Assembly (NCBI GenBank): GCA_035048495.1
Contig: JASUTR010000037.1
Coordinates: forward strand, 1-64,000
DNA from: Euptelea pleiosperma
Lineage: Eukaryota > Streptophyta > Magnoliopsida > Ranunculales > Eupteleaceae
Direction of reading: 5' to 3'
Length of the DNA stretch: 64,000 nucleotides
Position 1 is the first letter of the stretch, and the number at the start of each line of letters is the position of its first letter. Below, in pieces: positions 54,601-64,000 of this stretch. The notes under the pieces were generated by a model, which had not been told where the DNA came from, searched no databases, and saw nothing but the letters and a program-made list of their open reading frames with translations. Made by a program: the position numbers and the translations under genes.

Positions 54601-57600
54601 TTCCATTACTATTGTTTCAACACATTTGAAGTATTGGAACAAGTTTCGAGATAGGCGAAACCAGTTAGCTCCATCCGTGCGTCAGCGTCTCAAATTGGAC
54701 TGATTTTGTGTGTTACATTCCGAAGCCTATAACTTGTGACTTTTTCGCAACCGAACCTTGTAATTAGACTCGAATTCTTCCATTACTATTGTTTCAACAC
54801 ATTTGAAGTGTTGGAACAAGATTCGGGACAGTCGAAACAAGTTAGCTCCATCCGTTCGTGAACGTCTCAAATTGGACTCAGTTTGTGTGTTACATTCCGA
54901 AGCCTATAACTTGTGACTTTTTCGCAACCGGACCTCGTAATTAGACTCGAATTCTTCCATTACAATTATTTCAAAACATTTGAAGTGTTTGAACAAGATT
55001 TATGACTGTCGAAACAAGTTAGCTCCATCCGTGCGTCAACGTCTCAAATTGGACTCAGTTTGTATGTTACATTCCGAAGCCTATAACTTGTGACTTTTTC
55101 GCAACCGAACCTCGTAATTAGACTCGAATTCTTCCATTACTATTGTTGCAACACATTTGAAGTGTTGAAACAAGATTCGTGACAGTCAAAACAAGTTAGC
55201 TCCATCCGTGCGTCAACGTCTCAAATTGGACTCAGTTTGTGTGTTACATTCCGAAGCCTATAACTTGTGACTTTTTCGGAACCGACCTCGTAATTGGACT
55301 CAAACTCTTCCATTACTATTGTTTCAACACATTTGAAGTATTGGAACAAGTTTCGGGATAGGCGAAACAAGTTAGCTCCATCCGTGCGTCAGCGTCTCAA
55401 ATTGGACTCATTTTGTGTGTTACATTCCGAAGCCTATAACTTGTGACTTTTTCGCAACCGAACCTTGTAATTAGACTCGAATTCTTCCATTACTATTGTT
55501 TCAACACATTTGAAGTGTTGGAACAAGATTCGGGACAGTCGAAACAAGTTAGCTCCATCCGTTCGTGAACGTCTCAAATTGGACTCAGTTTGTGTGTTAC
55601 ATTCCGAAGCCTATAACTTGTGACTTTTTCGCAACCGGACCTCGTAATTAGACTCGAATTCTTCCATTACAATTATTTCAAAACATTTGAAGTGTTTGAA
55701 CAAGATTTATGACTGTCGAAACAAGTTAGCTCCATCCGTGCGTCAACGTCTCAAATTGGACTCAGTTTGTATGTTACATTCCGAAGCCTATAACTTGTGA
55801 CTTTTTCGCAACCGAACCTCGTAATTAGACTCGAATTCTTCCATTACTATTGTTGCAACACATTTGAAGTGTTGAAACAAGATTCGTGACAGTCAAAACA
55901 AGTTAGCTCCATCCGTGCGTCAACGTCTCAAATTGGACTCAGTTTGTGTGTTACATTCCGAAGCCTATAACTTGTGACTTTTTCGGAACCGACCTCGTAA
56001 TTGGACTCAAACTCTTCCATTACTATTGTTTCAACACATTTGAAGTATTGGAACAAGTTTCGGGATAGGCGAAACAAGTTAGCTCCATCCGTGCGTCAGC
56101 GTCTCAAATTGGACTCATTTTGTGTGTTACATTCCGAAGCCTATAACTTGTGACTTTTTCGCAACCGAACCTTGTAATTAGACTCGAATTCTTCCATTAC
56201 TATTGTTTCAACACATTTGAAGTGTTGGAACAAGATTCGGGACAGTCGAAACAAGTTAGCTCCATCCGTTCGTGAACGTCTCAAATTGGACTCAGTTTGT
56301 GTGTTACATTCCGAAGCCTATAACTTGTGACTTTTTCGCAACCGGACCTCGTAATTAGACTCGAATTCTTCCATTACAATTATTTCAAAACATTTGAAGT
56401 GTTTGAACAAGATTTGTGACTGTCGAAACAAGTTAGCTCCATCCGTGCGTCAACGTCTCAAATTGGACTCAGTTTGTGTGTTACATTCCGAAGCCTATAA
56501 CTTGTGACTTTTTCGCAACCGGACCTCGTAATTAGACTCGAATTCTTCCATTACAATTATTTCAAAACATTTGAAGTGTTTGAACAAGATTTATGACTGT
56601 CGAAACAAGTTAGCTCCATCCGTGCGTCAACGTCTCAAATTGGACTCAGTTTGTATGTTACATTCCGAAGCCTATAACTTGTGACTTTTTCGCAACCGAA
56701 CCTCGTAATTAGACTCGAATTCTTCCATTACTATTGTTGCAACACATTTGAAGTGTTGAAACAAGATTCGTGACAGTCAAAACAAGTTAGCTCCATCCGT
56801 GCGTCAACGTCTCAAATTGGACTCAGTTTGTGTGTTACATTCCGAAGCCTATAACTTGTGACTTTTTCGGAACCGACCTCGTAATTGGACTCAAACTCTT
56901 CCATTACTATTGTTTCAACACATTTGAAGTATTGGAACAAGTTTCGGGATAGGCGAAACAAGTTAGCTCCATCCGTGCGTCAGCGTCTCAAATTGGACTC
57001 ATTTTGTGTGTTACATTCCGAAGCCTATAACTTGTGACTTTTTCGCAACCGAACCTTGTAATTAGACTCGAATTCTTCCATTACTATTGTTTCAACACAT
57101 TTGAAGTGTTGGAACAAGATTCGGGACAGTCGAAACAAGTTAGCTCCATCCGTTCGTGAACGTCTCAAATTGGACTCAGTTTGTGTGTTACATTCCGAAG
57201 CCTATAACTTGTGACTTTTTCGCAACCGGACCTCGTAATTAGACTCGAATTCTTCCATTACAATTATTTCAAAACATTTGAAGTGTTTGAACAAGATTTA
57301 TGACTGTCGAAACAAGTTAGCTCCATCCGTGCGTCAACGTCTCAAATTGGACTCAGTTTGTATGTTACATTCCGAAGCCTATAACTTGTGACTTTTTCGC
57401 AACCGAACCTCGTAATTAGACTCGAATTCTTCCATTACTATTGTTGCAACACATTTGAAGTGTTGAAACAAGATTCGTGACAGTCAAAACAAGTTAGCTC
57501 CATCCGTGCGTCAACGTCTCAAATTGGACTCAGTTTGTGTGTTACATTCCGAAGCCTATAACTTGTGACTTTTTCGGAACCGACCTCGTAATTGGACTCA

Positions 57601-57605
57601 AACTC
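54601..57605 (+). repeat. Run of the 707-bp F-C-D-A higher-order unit
   Basis: F monomers start at 54,601, 55,308, 56,015, 56,899 and 57,606, so units are 707, 707, 884 and 707 bp. The 707 is 4 x 177 minus one base, the base missing in GGAACCGACC of the A monomer. The 884-bp unit carries an extra D monomer. Further 707-bp spacings occur at 52,028-52,735 and 58,667-59,374. Confidence 0.85.
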
Positions 57606-60600
57606 TTCCATTACTATTGTTTCAACACATTTGAAGTATTGGAACAAGTTTCGGGATAGGCGAAACAAGTTAGCTCCATCCGTGCGTCAGCGTCTCAAAT
57701 TGGACTCATTTTGTGTGTTACATTCCGAAGCCTATAACTTGTGACTTTTTCGCAACCGAACCTTGTAATTAGACTCGAATTCTTCCATTACTATTGTTTC
57801 AACACATTTGAAGTGTTGGAACAAGATTCGGGACAGTCGAAACAAGTTAGCTCCATCCGTTCGTGAACGTCTCAAATTGGACTCAGTTTGTGTGTTACAT
57901 TCCGAAGCCTATAACTTGTGACTTTTTCGCAACCGGACCTCGTAATTAGACTCGAATTCTTCCATTACAATTATTTCAAAACATTTGAAGTGTTTGAACA
58001 AGATTTGTGACTGTCGAAACAAGTTAGCTCCATCCGTGCGTCAACGTCTCAAATTGGACTCAGTTTGTGTGTTACATTCCGAAGCCTATAACTTGAGAAT
58101 TTTTCGCAACCGGACCTCGTAATTGGACTCAAACTCTTCCATTACTATTGTTGCAACACTTTTGAAGTGTTGAAACAAGATTCGTGATAGTCAAAACAAG
58201 TTAGCTCCATCCGTGCGTCAACGTCTCAAATTGGACTCAGTTTGTGTGTTACATTCCGAAGCCTATAACTTGAGACTTTTTCGCAATCGGACCTCGTAAT
58301 TGGACTCAAACTCTTCCATTATTATTGTTTCAACACATTTGAAGTATTGGAACAAGATTCGGGTTAGGCGAAACAAGTTAGCTCTATCCGTGCGTCATCG
58401 TCTCAAATTGGACTCAGTTTGTGTGTTACATTCCGAAGCCTATAACTTGTGACTTTTTCGCAACCGGACCTCGTAATTGGACTCAAACTCTTTCATTACT
58501 ATCGTTGCAACACATTTGAAGTGTTGAAACAAGATTCGTGACAGTCAAAACAAGTTAGCTCCATCCGTGCGTCAACGTCTCAAATTGGACTCAGTTTGTG
58601 TGTTACATTCCGAAGCCTATAACTTGTGACTTTTTCGGAACCGACCTTGTAATTGGACTCAAACTCTTCCATTACTATTGTTTCAACACATTTGAAGTAT
58701 TGGAACAAGTATCGGGATAGGCGAAACAAGTTAGCTCCATCCGTGCGTCAGCGTCTCAAATTGGACTCATTTTGTGTGTTACATTCCGAAGCCTATAACT
58801 TGTGACTTTTTCGCAACCGAACCTTGTAATTAGACTCGAATTCTTCCATTACTATTGTTTCAACACATTTGAAGTGTTGGAACAAGATTCGGGACAGTCG
58901 AAACAAGTTAGCTCCATCCGTTCGTGAACGTCTCAAATTGGACTCAGTTTGTGTGTTACATTCCGAAGCCTATAACTTGTGACTTTTTCGCAACCGGACC
59001 TCGTAATTAGACTCGAATTCTTCCATTACAATTATTTCAAAACATTTGAAGTGTTTGAACAAGATTTATGACTGTCGAAACAAGTTAGCTCCATCCGTGC
59101 GTCAACGTCTCAAATTGGACTCAGTTTGTATGTTACATTCCGAAGCCTATAACTTGTGACTTTTTCGCAACCGAACCTCGTAATTAGACTCGAATTCTTC
59201 CATTACTATTGTTGCAACACATTTGAAGTGTTGAAACAAGATTCGTGACAGTCAAAACAAGTTAGCTCCATCCGTGCGTCAACGTCTCAAATTGGACTCA
59301 GTTTGTGTGTTACATTCCGAAGCCTATAACTTGTGACTTTTTCGGAACCGACCTCGTAATTGGACTCAAACTCTTCCATTACTATTGTTTCAACACATTT
59401 GAAGTATTGGAACAAGTTTCGGGATAGGCGAAACAAGTTAGCTCCATCCGTGCGTCAGCGTCTCAAATTGGACTCATTTTGTGTGTTACATTCCGAAGCC
59501 TATAACTTGTGACTTTTTCGCAACCGAACCTTGTAATTAGACTCGAATTCTTCCATTACTATTGTTTCAACACATTTGAAGTGTTGGAACAAGATTCGGG
59601 ACAGTCGAAACAAGTTAGCTCCATCCGTTCGTGAACGTCTCAAATTGGACTCAGTTTGTGTGTTACATTCCGAAGCCTATAACTTGTGACTTTTTCGCAA
59701 CCGGACCTCGTAATTAGACTCGAATTCTTCCATTACAATTATTTGAAAACATTTGAAGTGTTTGAACAAGATTTGTGACTGTCGAAACAAGTTAGCTCCA
59801 TCCGTGCGTCAACGTCTCAAATTGGACTCAGTTTGTGTGTTACATTCCGAAGCCTATAACTTGTGAATTTTTCGCAACCGGACCTCGTAATTGGACTCAA
59901 ACTCTTCCATTACTATTGTTGCAACACTTTTGAAGTGTTGAAACAAGATTCGTGATAGTCAAAAGAAGTTAGCTCCATCCGTGCGTCAACGTCTCAAATT
60001 GGACTCAGTTTGTGTGTTACATTCCGAAGCCTATAACTGGAGACTTTTTCGCAATCGGACCCCGTAATTGGACTCAAACTCTTCCATTATTATTGTTTCA
60101 ACACATTTGAAGTATTGGAACAAGATTCGGGTTAAGCGAAACAAGTTAGCTCCATCCGTGCGTCATCGTCTCAAATTGGACTCAGTTTGTGTGTTACATT
60201 CCGAAGCCTATAACTTGTGACTTTTTCGCAACCGGACCTCGTAATTGGACTCAAACTCTTTCATTACTATCGTTGCAACACATTTGAAGTGTTGAAACAA
60301 GATTCGTGACAGTCAAAACAAGTTAGCTCCATCCGTGCGTCAACGACTCAAATTGGACTCCGTTTGTGTGTTACATTCCGAAGCCTATAACTTGTGACTT
60401 TTTCGCAACCGGACCTCGTAATTGGACTCAAACTCTTCCATTACTATCGTTGCAACACATTTGAAGTGTTGAAACAAGATTCGTGACAGTCAAAACAAGT
60501 TAGCTCCATCCGTGCGTCAACGTCTCAAATTGGACTCAGTTTGTGTGTTACATTCCGAAGCCTATAACTTGTGACTTTTTCACAACCGGACCTCGTAACT

Positions 60601-60612
60601 AGACTCGAATTC

Positions 60613-60789
60613 TTCCATTACAATTGTTTCAACACAATTGAAGTGTTGGAACAAGATTTATCACTGTCGTAACAAGTTAGCTCCATCCGTGCGTCAACGT
60701 CTCAAATTGGACTCAGTTTGTATGTTACATTCCGAAGCCTATAACTTGTGACTTTTTCGCAACCGAACCTCGTAATTAGACTCGAATTC
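60613..60789 (+). repeat. Family B monomer exemplar
   Basis: 177 bp. Diagnostic: ATTACAATTGTTTCAACAC, then AATTGAAGTGTTGG and GATTTATCACTGTC. The CENP-B-like TTCG is lost (TTTATC), and a CAATTG palindrome appears inside the dyad loop. B alternates with A in the first few kilobases and becomes rarer toward the right. This exemplar carries one private change (GTCGTAAC instead of GTCGAAAC). Confidence 0.83.
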
Positions 60790-60966
60790 TTCCATTACTA
60801 TTGTTTCAACACATTGGAATTGTTGGAACAAGATTCGGGACAGTCGAAACAAGTTAGCTCCATCCGTGCGTGAACGTCTCAAATTGGACTCAGTTTGTGT
60901 GTTACATTCCGAAGCCTATAACTTGTGACTTTTTCGCAACCGGACCTCGTAATTGGACTCAAACTC
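60790..60966 (+). repeat. Family G monomer exemplar
   Basis: 177 bp. Diagnostic: CAACACATTGGAATTGTTGG in place of CAACACATTTGAAGTGTTGG, otherwise C-like with GTGCGTGAACG. It usually follows B and precedes an A with ATCGTTG. It is present from the left block (about 1.4 kb) to the right end, so it is an old and persistent family. Confidence 0.8.
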
Positions 60967-62027
60967 TTCCATTACTATCGTTGGAACACATTTGAAGTGT
61001 TGAAACAAGATTCGTGACAGTCAAAACAAGTTAGCTCCATCCATGCGTCAACGTCTCAAATTGGACTCAGTTTGTATGTTACATTCCGAAGCCTATAACT
61101 TGTGACTTTTTCGCAACCGAACCTCGTAATTAGACTCGAATTCTTCCATTACTATTGTTGCAACACATTTGAAGTGTTGAAACAAGATTCGTGACAGTCA
61201 AAACAAGTTAGCTCCATCCGTGCGTCAACGTCTCAAATTGGACTCAGTTTGTGTGTTACATTCCGAAGCCTATAACTTGTGACTTTTTCGGAACCGGACC
61301 TCGTAATTGGACTCAAACTCTTCCATTACTATTGTTTCAACACATTTGAAGTATTGGAACAAGTTTCGAGATAGGCGAAACCAGTTAGCTCCATCCGTGC
61401 GTCAGCGTCTCAAATTGGACTCATTTTGTGTGTTACATTCCGAAGCCTATAACTTGTGACTTTTTCGCAACCGAACCTTGTAATTAGACTCAAATTCTTC
61501 CATTACTATTGTTTCAACACATTTGAAGTGTTGGAACAAGATTCGGGACAGTCGAAACAAGTTAGCTCCATCCGTTCGTGAACGTCTCAAATTGGACTCA
61601 GTTTGTGTGTTACATTCCGAAGCCTATAACTTGTGACTTTTTCGCAACCGGACCTCGTAATTAGACTCGAATTCTTCCATTACAATTATTTGAAAACATT
61701 TGAAGTGTTTGAACAAGATTTATGACTGTCGAAACAAGTTAGCTCCATCCGTGCGTCAACGTCTCAAATTGGACTCAGTTTGTATGTTACATTCCGAAGC
61801 CTATAACTTGTGACTTTTTCGCAACCGAACCTCGTAATTAGACTCGAATTCTTCCATTACTATTGTTGCAACACATTTGAAGTGTTGAAACAAGATTCGT
61901 GACAGTCAAAACAAGTTAGCTCCATCCGTGCGTCAACGTCTCAAATTGGACTCAGTTTGTGTGTTACATTCCGAAGCCTATAACTTGTGACTTTTTCGGA
62001 ACCGACCTCGTAATTGGACTCAAACTC

Positions 62028-62204
62028 TTCCATTACTATTGTTTCAACACATTTGAAGTATTGGAACAAGTTTCGGGATAGGCGAAACAAGTTAGCTCCA
62101 TCCGTGCGTCAGCGTCTCAAATTGGACTCATTTTGTGTGTTACATTCCGAAGCCTATAACTTGTGACTTTTTCGCAACCGAACCTTGTAATTAGACTCGA
62201 ATTC
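62028..62204 (+). repeat. Family F monomer exemplar
   Basis: 177 bp. Diagnostic: GAAGTATTGGAAC, AAGTTTCGGGATAGGCG, GTCAGCGTC and GGACTCATTTTGTG, usually followed by CCGAACCTTG. It looks derived from E and was seen only right of about 23.1 kb, where it anchors the F-C-D-A 707-bp unit. A sub-variant with TTTCGAGATAGG and GAAACCAG occurs near 48.6, 51.5, 54.6, 61.4 and 63.8 kb. Confidence 0.85.
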
Positions 62205-62381
62205 TTCCATTACTATTGTTTCAACACATTTGAAGTGTTGGAACAAGATTCGGGACAGTCGAAACAAGTTAGCTCCATCCGTTCGTGAACGTCTCAAATT
62301 GGACTCAGTTTGTGTGTTACATTCCGAAGCCTATAACTTGTGACTTTTTCGCAACCGGACCTCGTAATTAGAATCGAATTC
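62205..62381 (+). repeat. Family C monomer exemplar
   Basis: 177 bp. Diagnostic: GTTTCAACACATTTGAAG, GTGTTGGAAC, ATTCGGGACAGTCG, and in most copies CCGTTCGTGAACG. The last contains a 12-bp palindrome-like CGTTC-GT-GAACG at monomer base 76-87. The LTR sits in a C-type monomer. Left-block C copies often read GTGCGTGAACG instead. This copy has a private GAATCG near its end. Confidence 0.84.
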
Positions 62382-62558
62382 TTCCATTACAATTATTTCA
62401 AAACATTTGAAGTGTTTGAACAAGATTTGTGACTGTCGAAACAAGTTAGCTCCATCCGTGCGTCAACGTCTCAAATTGGACTCAGTTTGTGTGTTACATT
62501 CCGAAGCCTATAACTTGTGAATTTTTCGCAACCGGACCTCGTAATTGGACTCAAACTC
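62382..62558 (+). repeat. Family D monomer exemplar
   Basis: 177 bp. Diagnostic: TTCAAAACATTTGAAG, GTGTTTGAAC and ATTTATGACTGTC or ATTTGTGACTGTC. The CAACAC/GTGTTG dyad is replaced by TTCAAA/TTTGAA arms. Early copies have ATTGTTTC, while late copies (from about 31 kb, dominant after 40 kb) have ATTATTTC. In the right half D regularly follows C. Confidence 0.84.
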
Positions 62559-62735
62559 TTCCATTACTATTGTTGCAACACTTTTGAAGTGTTGAAACAA
62601 GATTCGTGATAGTCAAAACAAGTTAGCTCCATCCGTGCGTCAACGTCTCAAATTGGACTGAGTTTGTGTGTTACATTCCGAAGCCTATAACTTGAGACTT
62701 TTTCGCAATCGGACCTCGTAATTGGACTCAAACTC

Positions 62736-62912
62736 TTCCATTATTATTGTTTCAACACATTTGAAGTATTGGAACAAGATTAGGGTTAGGCGAAACAAGT
62801 TAGCTCCATCTGTGCGTCATCGTCTCAAATTGGACTCAGTTTGTGTGTTACATTCCGAAGCCTATAACTTGTGACTTTTTCGCAACCGGACCTCGTAATT
62901 GGACTCAAACTC
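62736..62912 (+). repeat. Family E monomer exemplar
   Basis: 177 bp. Diagnostic: CCATTATTATTG, GAAGTATTGGAAC and ATTCGGGATAGGCG; late copies read GGGTTAGGCG with GCGTCATCG. First seen near 9.6 kb. The right dyad arm is broken (GTATTG). This copy reads GATTAGGGTTAGG, a private change. Confidence 0.83.
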
Positions 62913-63000
62913 TTTCATTACTATCGTTGCAACACATTTGAAGTGTTGAAACAAGATTCGTGACAGTCAAAACAAGTTAGCTCCATCCGTGCGTCAACGA

Positions 63001-63500
63001 CTCAAATTGGACTCGTTTGTGTGTTACATTCCGAAGCCTATAACTTGTGACTTTTTCGCAACCGGACCTCGTAATTGGACTCAAACTCTTCCATTACTAT
63101 CGTTGCAACACAATTGAAGTGTTGGAAACAAGATTCGTGACAGTCAAAACAAGTTAGCTCCATCCGTGCGTCAACGTCTCAAATTGGACTCAGTTTGTGT
63201 GTTACATTCCGAAGCCTATAACTTGTGACTTTTTCACAACCGACCTCGTAACTAGACTCGAATTCTTCCATTACAATTGTTTCAACACATTGGAAGTGTT
63301 GGAACAAGATTGGATCACTGTCGAAACAAGTTAGCTCCATCCGTGCGTGCAACGTCTCAAATTGGACTCAGTTTGTATGTTACATTCCGAAGCCTATAAC
63401 TTGTGACTTTTTCGCAACCGAACCTCGTAATTAGGACTCGAAATCTTCCATTACTATTGTTGGCAACACATTGGAAGTGTTGGAACAAGATTCGGGACAG
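63001..63500. other. Satellite stretch with clustered private 1-2-bp indels
   Basis: Within about 500 bp there are many indels not shared with other monomers: GGACTCGTTTG (2 bases missing), GTTGGAAACAAG (extra base), CACAACCGACC (1 missing), AGATTGGATCACTG, GTGCGTGCAACG, TTAGGACTCGAAATC and GTTGGCAACAC (extra bases). Elsewhere such indels are usually spread through several monomers. This could be local consensus error or a poorly polished region near an assembly edge; a real degenerate patch is less likely. Confidence 0.6.
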
Positions 63501-63623
63501 TCGAAACAAGTTAGCTCCATCCGTGCGTCAACGTCTCAAATTGGACTCAGTTTGTATGTTACATTCCGAAGCCTATAACTTGTGACTTTTTCGCAACCGA
63601 ACCTCGTAATTAGACTCGAATTC

Positions 63624-63800
63624 TTCCATTACTATTGTTGCAACACATTTGAAGTGTTGAAACAAGATTCGTGACAGTCAAAACAAGTTAGCTCCATCCG
63701 TGCGTCAACGTCTCAAATTGGACTCAGTTTGTGTGTTACATTCCGAAGCCTATAACTTGTGACTTTTTCGGAACCGGACCTCGTAATTGGACTCAAACTC
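63624..63800 (+). repeat. Family A monomer exemplar
   Basis: 177 bp. Diagnostic: ATTGTTGCAACAC (GTTGC instead of GTTTC), GTGTTGAAAC, ATTCGTGACAGTC or GTGATAGTC, and CAAAACAAG. Its back half often ends TTCGGAACC. Sub-variants include ATCGTTGCAAC, ATCGTTGGAAC (first seen near 41.5 kb) and ACACTTTTGAAG (from about 31.4 kb). It is common across the whole window. Confidence 0.85.
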
Positions 63801-64000
63801 TTCCATTACTATTGTTTCAACACATTTGAAGTATTGGAACAAGTTTCGAGATAGGCGAAACCAGTTAGCTCCATCCGTGCGTCAGCGTCTCAAATTGGAC
63901 TCATTTTGTGTGTTACATTCCGAAGCCTATAACTTGTGACTTTTTCGCAACCGAACCTTGTAATTAGACTCAAATCTTCCATTACTATTGTTTCAACACA

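Larger units (their letters stand above)
21201..64000 (+). repeat. 177-bp satellite array, right block
   Basis: This is the continuation of the same array after the LTR, in the same orientation and the same monomer phase: the monomer cut at base 48 resumes after the target duplication. It has about 240 monomers and runs off the window end. Families A-G are all present, with F found only from about 23.1 kb onward. Right of about 43 kb the order becomes regular, with F-C-D-A units inside larger periods. Late variants, for example A with ACTTTTGAAG and D with CAATTATTTCAAAAC, recur many times there. Several 1-bp indels, such as GGAACCGACC instead of GGAACCGGACC, are shared by many monomers. They therefore spread by duplication and are not random errors. 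No gene was seen inside this stretch. Confidence 0.97.

Noticed and set aside
108..63585. Short open frames of 60-70 codons recurring in the satellite on both strands
   Set aside because: The monomer is 177 bp (3 x 59), so a frame can stay open from one unit to the next. The same peptide recurs wherever the same monomer pair recurs. There is no recognisable domain and the frames open and close with single-base variants.
1..64000. CRISPR array
   Set aside because: The repeats are directly adjacent 177-bp units without unique spacers, in a eukaryotic context, and no cas genes are present.
1..64000. Naming the plant species from the monomer
   Set aside because: Several unrelated plants have 170-180-bp satellites, and I cannot match this sequence to a known one without a search. 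A BLAST of 12,573-12,749 against plant satellites would settle it.

Overview
The window is plant-type satellite DNA with one transposable-element remnant, and I see no protein-coding or structural RNA gene in it. Two blocks of a 177-bp tandem repeat (1-17,746 and 21,201-64,000, about 340 monomers, all head to tail in one orientation) flank a 3,454-bp solo LTR (17,747-21,200). The LTR starts with TG, ends with CA and is bounded by the 5-bp target duplication ATTCG. The monomer length, array size and plant-style promoter motifs in the LTR (TGGGCC/T site II elements and AAACCCTA teloboxes) suggest centromeric, pericentromeric or other heterochromatin of a flowering plant, probably a eudicot. I do not recognise the monomer well enough to name a species.

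Satellite: monomers fall into at least seven recurring families, called A-G here, which differ at a few diagnostic sites. They are arranged in higher-order patterns: an A-B dimer (about 354 bp) at the left end, mixed multimers in the middle, and a 4-monomer 707-bp unit (F-C-D-A) inside larger 10- to 28-monomer periods at the right. Several recent segmental tandem duplications can be placed, the clearest being a 2,829-bp (16-monomer) duplication at about 46,344-52,002. Family F appears only right of about 23 kb, so the array is layered.

LTR: from left to right it holds a perfect 9-bp-stem hairpin at its very edge, an AT-rich U3-like region with several site II motifs, then teloboxes and a TATA-like box. 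These are followed by a consensus splice donor, a 191-bp minisatellite (about 3.7 copies), a 226-bp tandem repeat (2 copies, with 31-32-bp sub-repeats), a candidate splice acceptor and a GC-richer tail. No retroviral coding domains, primer-binding site or second LTR are present, so it is read as a solo LTR left by LTR-LTR recombination. A paralogous satellite segment at about 12,240-13,980 carries the same monomers without the LTR, giving an empty-site control.

The short open frames scattered through the satellite are by-products of a 177-bp (3 x 59) repeat and are not annotated as genes. A cluster of unshared single-base indels near 63.0-63.5 kb and at 63.97 kb may mark poorer consensus quality.
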